Positions 1-8,833 of a stretch of DNA of 13,616 bases are shown here, piece after piece; position 1 is the first letter of the stretch, and each line of letters starts with the position of its first letter. Below the pieces are notes generated by a model. The model was given only the letters and a program-made list of their open reading frames with translations, was not told the DNA's origin and ran no database searches. Position numbers and translations under genes: made by a program. Source of the stretch: Bacteroidetes bacterium CG2_30_32_10 (GTDB lineage Bacteria; Bacteroidota; Bacteroidia; Bacteroidales; CG2-30-32-10); assembly GCA_001872995.1 (NCBI GenBank), contig MNXO01000056.1:1-13616 (forward strand), written 5' to 3'.

Positions 1-2545
1 TTGTGTTGTATGTACCAGTAATGTGAAGATTAAATGGAATATTAGTTTGGTCAGCAACATTATTAGCAATAGTAATACCAAAAGCATTGTTAATTAACTT
101 AGTAGTACCTGCATTTATCGTTCCATAATTTTGGGTATTGTCATTAATGGTAACAAAAGTATTAACAGTAGAAAGAGTAGCAATCACATTACTTGCATTG
201 TAAGGATTGTTAGCAACATTTTCTAATGTAACGTTTAATCCAATAGAAGTATTAAAGTTAGGTGCTGCTGAAGTAGTAAAGGTATTAAGAACAATATAAG
301 GAGAAGTTCCAGCAATAACACCAACTACAGAACGATACCTGTAATAATTTTGTTTTGTAACAGTAACAATAATTTGAGTAGGTGGTACTTGAGCAGGAAT
401 AGTAATAGCTTGAGCAGAACCTGTTCCTGTAGCGGTTCCTAATATAACTCCATTTGCAGTTAATGCAATGAAAGAACCAGCATCAGCAGTTATATTAAAA
501 ACAGTAGCTCCAGCAACAATAGTTGATGCGTGAGAAACAGTTAAGTTTATAGGAACTTCCGAATACATCCATTGGAAAGCATCTCCATGCATGTGGAATA
601 ATTCATAAGTAACAGCCTTGTTACTTGTATTATAGGGCCAGCTTGATTGATATAAGAAGTATTTACCACCTGCATTACCAAATGCGGGTCTCAAATCACG
701 ATTAGCTGGTGTAGTACCATAAGCAGGCATAAAATTAGGCCACATATTGTCATACATACCCCAAATATAGGTATCGTTAACAAAAGAATAAGAGACTTCG
801 GCAGCAGCAACTAAACCAAGAGCGCCAGAATTTTGCCCACTATAAGTCCAACGATGAAATTTTTCGGTAAAACATTCTGTAGGGCAACCGCTTGGGTTAT
901 GATAAGCTCCAGTTTCACAATTAATAGAAAAAATAAAAGCTAGCTTATTATTTACATTGTTTAAACTATTAATATTTGTATTAGTGAAAGCAGGCTCACC
1001 CCAACCATCGTAGCCACCGTGGTCTCTATGTTGTAACATAAAAGTACCATTATTTAAAGCAGTAACAACATTAGCAGCAGTGCCACCGCTAAAACCGCCC
1101 AATGTACCAGGAGCAGCAGGAATATAGTTTAAGCCACTAGGACCAAAATAATTAACTACAGTAGAAGTATTGGTAGCAGTTGACCAATTGCCGGCGCCAG
1201 GAACATTATTACCAGTATTACTTGCAGGAGAGCCTAATGCATTAATTCGTGTAGGCGTTTTTCCAAGAACATTTCTCATAAAACCTCCAACTACTTCGGA
1301 ACCAATTTGGAACCAACGGTTGTCTTGCCAACCCAAAGCAGTAATAGGATGGCTGTAAAAATTAGCATCCGATGGCGGGTTGCGTTCGTAGCTTAAGAAT
1401 TTGGTAATCATTACCTGAAGTTGAGTAGCATTGTTTGCAGTAATACGTGAAAAAACAATATCAGGTAATTCATCACTACCTGTAACATCAGCATAATAAT
1501 TATCGCAAGCAAATTCTGGATAACCAGAATCTGGGTATAATTTAGCAGTAATAGTGCTTGCAGTATTTGAACCATAATCGCCTAATAAAAGACAAGCAAC
1601 TGGTTTTGGAGTCCAAGTATTATAGGCATTATCAACATAAGTTTTAATGCCAGCATAAGTTCCTCCATTTGGAATATCTTGTAATTTAACAATTTCGGTA
1701 AGAATACCTTGCTCTGTTCTAAATTTCTTAATAGAATCAGCCCATTGTGAAAATTCAGGATTGTTAGGAATAATAATTAAATATTCGCAACCAGTAGGTT
1801 CAGTTGTATTCCATTCTTGTACTCTTTTGTCATAGTCAATTTTTGGTAATTGAGCGTAATTAATAATAGCATCTTCTAAAATTGGGTCAAACCAACGGCT
1901 TCTGAAAGCATCATTACCAAAATGACCATTACCACCTTCAAAAGTAACGCTAACTTTAATGTCTCTATAAACTATAAGTTCTTTGGTTACAGGATTGTAT
2001 TGAAAAGGAGTAATACCAAGAGTAACAACATCAACGCCTCTAATCACTGAAGGTTGAGACATAATAACTGGTTGAGCGGGATAGAAAGCATTTTTTGCAT
2101 AAACTTCCTTGTTTTTTTCATATTTTAAGGTTTCTTTGTAGCTTTCGTGAGGTATTACAAAAGCAGGAGCCATATTAACATTTTGTATTGTTTCAGTACG
2201 ATAAGAAACAACTTTTAAAATAGGTTTGGAACCTTGTGGAATGGCAATAAATCTACCATTTCCTGGCAAATCAGGATAACCTGCATCATTTGGCAAAAAA
2301 CTACCAAACAATTGGATGTTTTGCATCACTTCTCCATCAATAACGCTATTTGTCATAGAGAAATTATTGATAGAAAAGTTTAAATTAACGCCTGTTGTGG
2401 ATTTAGATTCAATAGAGAATCCTTCTTTACCCCAACTGTCATTATAATTGAATTTTTTGTCTTGTGCATTCAATTGAAACACAGCAAACACAGCAACTAC
2501 TACTAATAGAAGCCTGTTTGTAAATTGCGTAATTTTGTTTTTCAT
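1..2545 (-). CDS. gingipain-like C25 cysteine peptidase, secreted (C-terminus cut by window edge)
   Basis: This frame is open from an ATG at 2545 to the left edge, giving 848 codons with no stop. Residues 1-28 are a signal peptide (KNK n-region, hydrophobic core, NAQ cleavage area). Residues 29-235 resemble the C25 propeptide. The catalytic domain starts near CEYLIIIPNNPEF (253-265). A His in HRDHGG (H509) and a Cys in SINCETG (C543), 34 residues apart, match the gingipain His/Cys dyad. Residues 664-744 resemble the Ig-like domain that follows the catalytic domain in gingipains. Residues 748-848 look like a CARDB-type beta-sandwich. Expected role is extracellular or cell-surface endopeptidase; substrate specificity cannot be read from sequence. 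A T9SS sorting domain is expected beyond the edge but is not visible. Codons are strongly T-ending (GCT, ACT, GGT), which may reflect high expression. The 172-bp upstream gap contains its probable promoter, so it need not depend on the upstream M14 gene. Family assignment is confident. Confidence 0.93.
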   Translation of the reverse strand, partial: MKNKITQFTNRLLLVVVAVFAVFQLNAQDKKFNYNDSWGKEGFSIESKSTTGVNLNFSINNFSMTNSVIDGEVMQNIQLFGSFLPNDAGYPDLPGNGRFIAIPQGSKPILKVVSYRTETIQNVNMAPAFVIPHESYKETLKYEKNKEVYAKNAFYPAQPVIMSQPSVIRGVDVVTLGITPFQYNPVTKELIVYRDIKVSVTFEGGNGHFGNDAFRSRWFDPILEDAIINYAQLPKIDYDKRVQEWNTTEPTGCEYLIIIPNNPEFSQWADSIKKFRTEQGILTEIVKLQDIPNGGTYAGIKTYVDNAYNTWTPKPVACLLLGDYGSNTASTITAKLYPDSGYPEFACDNYYADVTGSDELPDIVFSRITANNATQLQVMITKFLSYERNPPSDANFYSHPITALGWQDNRWFQIGSEVVGGFMRNVLGKTPTRINALGSPASNTGNNVPGAGNWSTATNTSTVVNYFGPSGLNYIPAAPGTLGGFSGGTAANVVTALNNGTFMLQHRDHGGYDGWGEPAFTNTNINSLNNVNNKLAFIFSINCETGAYHNPSGCPTECFTEKFHRWTYSGQNSGALGLVAAAEVSYSFVNDTYIWGMYDNMWPNFMPAYGTTPANRDLRPAFGNAGGKYFLYQSSWPYNTSNKAVTYELFHMHGDAFQWMYSEVPINLTVSHASTIVAGATVFNITADAGSFIALTANGVILGTATGTGSAQAITIPAQVPPTQIIVTVTKQNYYRYRSVVGVIAGTSPYIVLNTFTTSAAPNFNTSIGLNVTLENVANNPYNASNVIATLSTVNTFVTINDNTQNYGTINAGTTKLINNAFGITIANNVADQTNIPFNLHITGTYNT

Positions 2546-2603
2546 AAAACTTAAATTAATAAAAATTTTTAGATTAATAATAAATTGATTTACAAATAAC
2601 AGT

Positions 2604-2633
2604 GCAAGATACGAAATATTTATTTTATTACAA
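2604..2633 (-). promoter_or_regulatory. probable Bacteroidota-type promoter of the C25 peptidase gene
   Basis: Read on the minus strand, a TTTTTTG run whose TTG is at 2633-2631 is followed after 19 bp by TATCTTGC (2611-2604). This is one base short of the common TATCTTTGC form of the Bacteroidota -7 box (TAnnTTTG). It lies about 59 bp before the ATG at 2545 and downstream of the terminator-like hairpin of the preceding gene. The position is sensible but the box is imperfect. Confidence 0.4.
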
Positions 2634-2678
2634 AAAATATTTATAAAAATGAAACATACACCTTTGTAAATAAAAAAC

Positions 2679-2699
2679 AAGGAAGTAAAACGCTTCCTT
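2679..2699 (-). terminator. intrinsic terminator after the M14 peptidase gene
   Basis: A perfect 7-bp inverted repeat (AAGGAAG / CTTCCTT) encloses a 7-base loop. On the minus strand it is followed by GTTTTTTATTT and preceded by an A-run that can lengthen the stem. It begins 19 bp after the M14 stop codon. On the plus strand the stem is also followed by a T-run, so it could act both ways, but no plus-strand gene is seen upstream of it. Confidence 0.75.
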
Positions 2700-2717
2700 T
2701 TTTTTAAATTTAATAGG

Positions 2718-5516
2718 CTATTGTTGTATTAACACTTTTTTAGTAAATAATTTCCCTTTTGATTCAATTAATAAAAAGTAGCAACCAGCATTTAATTGAC
2801 TAACATCAATTGTTTTAATTGAGGTGTTAATATTATTTTCTTGATATACCGTGTTTCCCATTAGTGATAAAAGTTTCAAATTATAATTGCTCGAATTAAA
2901 AACAATTGATAGTTCATTCTTTGCAGGGTTTGGATAGCAACTAATTACATCATCTATAATTTTTTCTTCTATTGAACCAGGCCTAGTTGGTGGAAGAATG
3001 ATATAGTCGATCCAAGCACAATCGCTGCCATTACTAACAGAACCATCTTTAAAATATTGCCATCGCAAGTTATGATTACCAATATTAATTGGATATTTAA
3101 CAAAAGACCAAACATCTGTGGTGCCTGACCATTGTGCAATTTGAACATTATCAATAAAAAAAATTAATTTATCAAAAGTACTTTCTGAAGATACTTTTTT
3201 ATAGAAACTAATGCTATCATTTATTTCAAGATCGCGATTAATTTCAAGATTTGTAACTTGACTATGAGTAATTAAACCAGATTTTGCACAATAAGAACCT
3301 TCATATTGAGCTCCACCACTAACTAATGTCCAGTCTGCTCCACCATTAGTGCCATGGTATAATACCCAAGGAAATTTGGTAAATGTATTGGTTTTCCAAT
3401 CTTCTACGATAAGACCAACAGAAAATGATAAAATATTGGAAGTTGTGTAACTACCGGAGTTAGCTGAAATGTTTTGGTTAATAACAAAACTATAGCCTAA
3501 TGGAGTGTTGTTTGCAGTATTTAAGGTAAAACTAGCTTGAGCAGTGGCATCAGGTGCAATGTTGCCATAATTTAAAGTTGAATTACCAAGTGTTATATAA
3601 GGACTTGATACAGATAATGTTCCACTTGTAGTATTTGAGACAATATCTCCATTATTTTTTACATTTACTGTAATAGTAGCAGTTTCATCAGGGTCGAGTC
3701 TCCCATTATTATTACCTAAGGGAAGTGGATCGCTAATGGTATAATTAACCAATGTGAGATATACACCAGAAGCATGCGGAAGTGCTTCAATGGCATCTAA
3801 ATCGAACCCAATGTCAGCACCAGTTTGAGATCCATCGCCATCATCCACAATTTTAATAAATTGAGCACTTGAAATTTTATTTTCAAAATCAAATTCTGTA
3901 GTACCTGTGCCTGTACCAATGAAAGTCCAAGGTCCATAAAGCGTTGGACCTGCATAACAGGAAAAACCTTCGGGAGAGGCATCTCCTTCATACACTTTAA
4001 TGTCACTTCCTTGCCTATCTAATATTGGAGTTTGCATATCAAGCACAATCCAACCAGCTTTGCCTAAAGAATAATTTATATTATTGGCTGCACCAATTAC
4101 CGCAGGCGTATAGCCCTCGTCAGAAAAATTGTTACCAGGAATTTGGCAACCCACTACTCTATACACAAATTGACCAGATGAAGGTTGCAATTGAACATTG
4201 GTTATAGTTGATGCAAGGTTATTAACAAGTACATTATTGATCGTTTGAGTTAGGTACCCATTTGCAACTACTTTTAAAGTATAAGTTCCAGCAGTTAAAT
4301 ACTTATGATAATCGCCAACAACAGGATCAGTAAAACAAGGGAAAAAACTATTAACAAAAATAACAGCAGGTATAGGTTGTCCACTTACTGCATCGGTAAC
4401 AACACCTTCTAAACCATAACCCGCATATTCAATCATTTTTAGCATGGAAGGTTTGTTGTAATTATAATACATTGCAATTTGATTTGCGGGAGGTTGTTTT
4501 AGACTAGATATTTCCATAGACCAAGTAACAGAGCCCATACAACCATAATTGCCATCTTTTGTGCTGCCATTAATGGCATACATACCTGTATAACCAGGAG
4601 AATAAGGAATATTAGTGTAACCAGAATTGGATGCATAAACCCCTGCTAGTTGATTGATATGATTGTTATCAGGGCATAATTCTGGTCTATAACTCCAAGG
4701 ATAAGAAATATACTCTATTCCACTGTGATATGAAGTGTGCACAACAAATTGGTTGGTGTACATACAGCTATACAACGCTTTAGTTTCTGGTTGAGAAATA
4801 GGTGCACCAGTAGTACATTCGTTATTCCACATATAATAGTAGTTTCTATTGCAATCAATTCCATTGGCGTTGTAACGAGACATAGAGCCGGTTCTTCCAT
4901 CAGGATTTACCATATAATAGAGCCAAATCTCTCTTGAATTAATTAGATTGGTGTAAGTAGGGTTTGTACCATATCCTTTACATAGTTCTCTTGCTAAAAG
5001 CATTACATTTTGAGGACCCCCAATTTCGTCGCCATGAATACCAGCGTCAAACATTACTTCGGATTCATTTTCATCGGTAGTAACATTATCGCTAATCTTT
5101 AATGCGCATAATTGCAAGCCACCGGCTGAGGTGCCAAAAGAAATTTTATTGCAAATAGAAGGGAAATTAGTTTTTAAACTATCCGCTAAATCTACTATCT
5201 GTTGATAGGTGAAATAGCCGGAGGGCACATCAGAATTCCAAAAATCTTTATAATATTCATTTAAATCTTCTTTTAACACTTGGTATTTAAGTGGTAGTGT
5301 TTTAAGAAGTTCAAATTCTTTAGGGATAACATATATTAGCGCATAACCAGTATTGTAAATATCTCCATTTAACTTTAGTTTCGCTAAAATTTGGGCATCA
5401 TATTCGTTATTAATAAAAACTTTTACTTCCATTTCTTTATCTCGCCATTTACCCATTTGAGCATTTAGCGACAATGAAAGAAATAAAACCGTTATCAATG
5501 TATAGAAAATTTTCAT
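2718..5516 (-). CDS. secreted M14-family zinc carboxypeptidase with T9SS sorting domain
   Basis: A 932-residue protein predicted to remove C-terminal residues from peptides outside the cell. Residues 1-20 are a signal peptide ending LNAQ. The M14 domain (about 98-365) has every key element: zinc ligands H161 and E164 in HGDE, NPDG (204-207), the substrate-binding pair N223-R224 in GIDCNRNY, the third ligand H264 in YHSG, and the catalytic Glu E335 in WSMEIS. Then come a carboxypeptidase-regulatory-like domain (369-443), a beta-sandwich module with VYEGD and GFDLDAIE (about 450-578), a CARDB-like domain (about 585-700), a jelly-roll-like segment (about 705-842) and a T9SS type A sorting domain (859-932, from SCYPNPAKNELS to KKVLIQQ). 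Start is the ATG at 5516, directly before the signal peptide. It lies 65 bp after the S9 peptidase stop, with no hairpin and no exact TAnnTTTG box between (only a TATTTTG-like run), so co-transcription with S9 is plausible. Specificity is unknown. Confidence 0.95.
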   Translation of the reverse strand: MKIFYTLITVLFLSLSLNAQMGKWRDKEMEVKVFINNEYDAQILAKLKLNGDIYNTGYALIYVIPKEFELLKTLPLKYQVLKEDLNEYYKDFWNSDVPSGYFTYQQIVDLADSLKTNFPSICNKISFGTSAGGLQLCALKISDNVTTDENESEVMFDAGIHGDEIGGPQNVMLLARELCKGYGTNPTYTNLINSREIWLYYMVNPDGRTGSMSRYNANGIDCNRNYYYMWNNECTTGAPISQPETKALYSCMYTNQFVVHTSYHSGIEYISYPWSYRPELCPDNNHINQLAGVYASNSGYTNIPYSPGYTGMYAINGSTKDGNYGCMGSVTWSMEISSLKQPPANQIAMYYNYNKPSMLKMIEYAGYGLEGVVTDAVSGQPIPAVIFVNSFFPCFTDPVVGDYHKYLTAGTYTLKVVANGYLTQTINNVLVNNLASTITNVQLQPSSGQFVYRVVGCQIPGNNFSDEGYTPAVIGAANNINYSLGKAGWIVLDMQTPILDRQGSDIKVYEGDASPEGFSCYAGPTLYGPWTFIGTGTGTTEFDFENKISSAQFIKIVDDGDGSQTGADIGFDLDAIEALPHASGVYLTLVNYTISDPLPLGNNNGRLDPDETATITVNVKNNGDIVSNTTSGTLSVSSPYITLGNSTLNYGNIAPDATAQASFTLNTANNTPLGYSFVINQNISANSGSYTTSNILSFSVGLIVEDWKTNTFTKFPWVLYHGTNGGADWTLVSGGAQYEGSYCAKSGLITHSQVTNLEINRDLEINDSISFYKKVSSESTFDKLIFFIDNVQIAQWSGTTDVWSFVKYPINIGNHNLRWQYFKDGSVSNGSDCAWIDYIILPPTRPGSIEEKIIDDVISCYPNPAKNELSIVFNSSNYNLKLLSLMGNTVYQENNINTSIKTIDVSQLNAGCYFLLIESKGKLFTKKVLIQQ

Positions 5517-5581
5517 AATTTGTTAAATTAATTGAATGAATAATATGAATACAAAATATAATATAATTGATTATGTTTGTT

Positions 5582-7624
5582 TTAGAGGAAATCATTAAAA
5601 TAAGTTTCGATTTTTCTGAATAAATGAACGCGATCAACACCACTTACGTTGTGTTCGTGCCCAGGATAAACAAAATAGTCCACTTGCTTTCCTTCGTCAA
5701 TACATTTTTTAATAAAAGTTAGACTATGTTGCCAAACCACAGTATTGTCTACTGTGCCGTGTATGATCATTAATTTTCCTTGCAAATTTTTAACTTGATT
5801 AAGCAAACTTGCATTTTCATAGCCTTTAGGATTTTCATCGGGCGTGTCCATATAGCGTTCGCCATACATTATCTCGTAATATTTCCAATCAATTACAGGA
5901 CCACCGGCTGTTGCAACTTTAAATATTTCTGGATATTTTAATTTTAAAGATATAGTCATAAAGCCACCATAGCTCCAGCCATCTACACCAATACGAGTGG
6001 AATCTACATATTTCAATTTCTTCAAATAATTAACTCCTTTCATCTGGTCTGCCACTTCTAATACTCCTAAATTTCGATGAATACAACTTTCAAATTCAAA
6101 CCCCCTATTGGCAGAGCCCCTATTATCTAATGTAAAAATTAGATATCCTTTTTCTGCTAAATAATTTAGAAACAAGCCTGCACCACCAAGCCACGAATCT
6201 GTAATTAGTTGTGCGTGTGGACCACCGTAAACATAAACAATAACAGGATATTTTTTGGTAGAATCGAAGTCAATAGGCTTTATCATTCGGCAATACAAGT
6301 CAATATTATCATTTCCTTTGATAGTAAAGATAGTAGTGTTGCCTAATTTGTAGTCTGCTAAAGGATTTTTATTTTCTAAAAGCACTTGCAAGGCTTTTCC
6401 TTTATTATCAATTAAATCAATTTCCCTAGACACGGTTGTGTTGCTATATTTATCAAGAATATATTTGCCATCAACACTTATTTTAACATCGTGAGTGCCT
6501 TTAGAAGTGGTAATTTTAGAAATAACATTTGTTTTCAAGTCAACTGAGTAAAGTTGATTTTCAAGTGGGCTTTGTTGGGTAGAAGTGTAAAAAACTTTTG
6601 TTTCTTTCTCATCAAAACCGAGCAATTCAGTAACTACCCAATTGCCTTTAGTGAGTTGTTTGAGCATTTTGCCTGACATATCATATAAGTAAAGATGGGT
6701 AAAACCATCTCTTTGACTCATCCAAATAAATTGATTGGGTTTGTTTTTTAAGAAATAAAGCCCATGCAATGGCTCCACATACCTATCATTCTTTTCTTCA
6801 AAGAGTGTTTTAATAAATTCTCCGCTAGAAGCATCGTATTGATTAAGTTTCATGTAGTTCTGTGCTCTGTTAAGAACAGCAATAAAGATAAATTGTTCAT
6901 CAGGACTCCAGCTAATATTTGTTAAATATTGTTCTTTGGGTTCTCCAGTTTTTAGATAAATTGTTTTTTTAGTAATTGTGTTATAAACACCAACAGTAAC
7001 GTGATGGCTGGTCATCCCTGCCATAGGATATTTAATGTTATTTAAAGAAGCAATGCGGGTTTCAATATCAACCAATGGATAATCGGTAACCATAGTTTGA
7101 TCCATACGATAAAAAGCAAGCAAATTTCCTTTTGGAGACCAGAAAGTGCCTTTTTCAATGCCAAATTCGTTGCGATGCACCGATTGTCCACATACAATAT
7201 CTTTATTAGTTTCTTTTGTAACTTGGGTAATTTGGTTTTTAGAGGCTACATAAACATTGTTTTCGATAGTAAAGGCAATATTAAAATTAATATTTTCAAC
7301 ATCCATATTTTCATAATTCTCCTCCATTTTATTGAGGCTCTTTGCTTGTTTAGTAGAAATATCAAAAAGTAACAATTGATTTTCAGCAATAAAAATAAAA
7401 GAAGTGCCATTAATCCAGGTAATAATAGGAAATTTTTTAAGTGTTTTTACATTTAAAAACAGCAAGCCTTTATTTAAATCAGCAAGTCTAAGAATAGTAT
7501 CTTTAACACTCTTATTAGAACTAACCGAAACAATAGCATTATTTTCTACAAAAGCATAATTGTTGGTATTTCCCATCCAATTTAATTGCGAAAGCGAAGC
7601 AGGATAGACTTTAGGATTAGTCAA
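5582..7624 (-). CDS. S9 family dipeptidyl-peptidase IV-like serine peptidase (5' end frameshifted)
   Basis: This 680-codon ORF holds an N-terminal beta-propeller and a C-terminal alpha/beta hydrolase domain. Hallmarks are the propeller segment RNEFGIEKGTFWSPKGN (151-167), oxyanion Tyr Y466 in VYVYGGPH, DNRGSANRG (500-508), nucleophile S551 in GWSYGGF, D626 in HGTVDNT and H658 in HEHNVSG. The family releases N-terminal dipeptides, often Xaa-Pro, from peptides. The longest frame opens with a TTG at 7624, but that codon is unlikely to be the true start: a signal peptide lies directly upstream in another frame (7719-7621), and adding one base near 7622 gives LEDIWTNPKVYPAS, which suits this family. 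The rejoined protein would be about 712 residues, the usual size, and would be exported to the periplasm or envelope. As the sequence stands, translation from the ATG stops after 32 codons, so the gene is either inactivated or affected by a base-call error. All catalytic residues are intact. Confidence 0.93.
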   Translation of the reverse strand: MTNPKVYPASLSQLNWMGNTNNYAFVENNAIVSVSSNKSVKDTILRLADLNKGLLFLNVKTLKKFPIITWINGTSFIFIAENQLLLFDISTKQAKSLNKMEENYENMDVENINFNIAFTIENNVYVASKNQITQVTKETNKDIVCGQSVHRNEFGIEKGTFWSPKGNLLAFYRMDQTMVTDYPLVDIETRIASLNNIKYPMAGMTSHHVTVGVYNTITKKTIYLKTGEPKEQYLTNISWSPDEQFIFIAVLNRAQNYMKLNQYDASSGEFIKTLFEEKNDRYVEPLHGLYFLKNKPNQFIWMSQRDGFTHLYLYDMSGKMLKQLTKGNWVVTELLGFDEKETKVFYTSTQQSPLENQLYSVDLKTNVISKITTSKGTHDVKISVDGKYILDKYSNTTVSREIDLIDNKGKALQVLLENKNPLADYKLGNTTIFTIKGNDNIDLYCRMIKPIDFDSTKKYPVIVYVYGGPHAQLITDSWLGGAGLFLNYLAEKGYLIFTLDNRGSANRGFEFESCIHRNLGVLEVADQMKGVNYLKKLKYVDSTRIGVDGWSYGGFMTISLKLKYPEIFKVATAGGPVIDWKYYEIMYGERYMDTPDENPKGYENASLLNQVKNLQGKLMIIHGTVDNTVVWQHSLTFIKKCIDEGKQVDYFVYPGHEHNVSGVDRVHLFRKIETYFNDFL

Positions 7625-7719
7625 ATATCCTCAAGCTTGATTAGTTTTGTTTGAGCACTACCTATGAAAGTTAAAAACAAGAAAATAGCAGAAATAGATA
7701 ATTTAAAGTAGTTTTTCAT
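7621..7719 (-). CDS. frameshifted 5' fragment of the S9 peptidase gene (signal peptide)
   Basis: The ATG at 7719 begins 32 codons ending in TGA (7623-7621). The product has a lysine-bearing n-region (MKNYFKL), a hydrophobic core and a GSAQ cleavage area, followed by TKLIKLEDI. LEDI is the usual beginning of mature DPP IV-like peptidases in this phylum, normally followed by an aromatic residue. Here the next codon reads TGA where TGG plus a frame change would continue into the downstream ORF. This is therefore the N-terminus of the S9 gene and not a separate small gene. The context GAT ATT TGA is not a recognisable slippery heptamer, which argues against programmed frameshifting. Confidence 0.85.
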   Translation of the reverse strand: MKNYFKLSISAIFLFLTFIGSAQTKLIKLEDI

Positions 7720-7787
7720 ATTCAAAATTTGATTTTTTATTGATAGATAAGTTTTATTAAAAGACAAAAATTATTTGTTAATTTAAA

Positions 7788-7814
7788 CAAATTTAGCATA
7801 TTATGAATTTCAAA
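7788..7814 (-). promoter_or_regulatory. probable promoter of the S9 (and possibly M14) peptidase genes
   Basis: On the minus strand TAAATTTG (7795-7788) is an exact TAnnTTTG -7 box. A TTTG (7814-7811) lies 15 bp upstream, slightly closer than the usual -33 spacing. The box is about 68 bp before the ATG at 7719, inside the 140-bp gap after the YihY gene. That ATG-proximal position supports the upstream signal peptide as the true start of the S9 gene. Confidence 0.5.
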
Positions 7815-7859
7815 AATAAAAAAAATAATTAATAATCCATCGATTTAAAAATATTAAAA

Positions 7860-8831
7860 TTATTTTCCCTTTTTATTGGCATCCCAAAGTATATTTTTTT
7901 TATGAACTGGCTTGTTTTTTCTTGCTTTGCTAATACTTGCGTTAAGTTCAAAGCCTATTAACAATATAAGAAAATTAAAATATAGCCACATAAGCAAAAT
8001 AATAAGGGTTCCAATTGAACCATATAAAGCATTATACTTAGAAAAACTATTAATGTAATAATTGAAGCCTAAAGATGTTGCGATTATTAATAGCGTTGCA
8101 AGCGTAGAGCCCGCAGATATAAAGCGAAATCTGACTTTTTTGGCAGGAGCCATAAAATAAAGTAAGGAAATAGAGAAAAAGCATAAGGCTACTAGAATAA
8201 TCCAATTGATAAACTTGAAAAGGAATAATATAAAATGGCTTTTAACAATCCCGTGACTGAGCAAATATTTTAATGATGATTGTTCAAAAATAATAAGCCC
8301 AATAGAAATAATTATCATTAAAGAGATGACTAAAACTAAAAAGACAGAAACAATTCTTTGCTTTACTGCACTACGAGACTCAATGGCATGATAGGTTTGA
8401 TTAAAAGCCTCGATAATAGAGAAAACACTATTAGTTGAAAAATATAAGGTCATTATGAAACCAATTGATAAGACACCACCGTGTTGATGCTTAATAATAT
8501 CTTCAATGGTACTCTTGGTGGCTTCAAATGTTTTATCTGGAAAAATATGTTGCATCAATTCCATCAACGTATCTTGAAATCCATGAATAGGAATATAGGG
8601 TATAAGTGTAAAAAAGAATATGATTCCAGGGAATAAAGCTAAGAAAAATTTAAATGCCAAAGATGAAGCCCTTGTTGTTATAGCTCCTTTTTGAATTCCT
8701 TTAAAAAAAAACGTTGCTACATCGTACAATGGTAATTTGTCAAATCCAGGGAGAACTATTTTCTTTGATAAAAATATAATCCATCGAATTATCCATAGCT
8801 CCTTAATCCAATATAAAATTTTATTCTTCAT
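7860..8831 (-). CDS. YihY/BrkB family inner-membrane protein
   Basis: A 323-residue polytopic membrane protein. Hydrophobic segments lie near residues 60-80, 118-140, 160-182, 203-228, 237-259 and 272-297, fitting the six-helix YihY/BrkB fold. Family signatures are RASSLAFKFFLALFPG (54-69) and NALYGSIGTLIILLMW (267-282) followed by GFELNAS (293-299). The C-terminal 25 residues are lysine-rich and probably cytoplasmic. The biochemical role of the family is unsettled: old labels such as ribonuclease BN are considered mistaken, and BrkB was linked to serum resistance in Bordetella, so no function is assigned here. Its ATG is only 2 bp after the methyltransferase stop (TAATTATG), so the two are almost certainly co-transcribed and probably translationally coupled. 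No clear hairpin follows the stop, though the gap is very T-rich on this strand. Confidence 0.9.
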   Translation of the reverse strand: MKNKILYWIKELWIIRWIIFLSKKIVLPGFDKLPLYDVATFFFKGIQKGAITTRASSLAFKFFLALFPGIIFFFTLIPYIPIHGFQDTLMELMQHIFPDKTFEATKSTIEDIIKHQHGGVLSIGFIMTLYFSTNSVFSIIEAFNQTYHAIESRSAVKQRIVSVFLVLVISLMIIISIGLIIFEQSSLKYLLSHGIVKSHFILFLFKFINWIILVALCFFSISLLYFMAPAKKVRFRFISAGSTLATLLIIATSLGFNYYINSFSKYNALYGSIGTLIILLMWLYFNFLILLIGFELNASISKARKNKPVHKKNILWDANKKGK

Positions 8832-8833
8832 AA

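Noticed and set aside
1170..1358. 62-codon plus-strand ORF
   Set aside because: Antisense to the C25 catalytic domain, whose frame carries clear family motifs; no promoter or recognisable product.
5517..5581. Separate promoter for the M14 gene
   Set aside because: The nearest match on the minus strand has TA and TTTG separated by three bases or one, never the consensus two, so I do not call it.
5449..5643. 64-codon minus-strand ORF spanning the S9 3' end and the M14 5' end
   Set aside because: It overlaps both real genes in another frame, including the M14 signal peptide, and its product is low-complexity Ile/Asn-rich sequence as expected from AT-rich DNA.
7097..7372. 91-codon plus-strand ORF
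   Set aside because: Antisense to the propeller domain of the S9 peptidase; no family resemblance.
7621..7719. Independent small secreted peptide of 32 residues
   Set aside because: Its end (LEDI) and the adjoining ORF join into one normal DPP IV-like protein after a one-base correction, so a frameshifted N-terminus explains it better.
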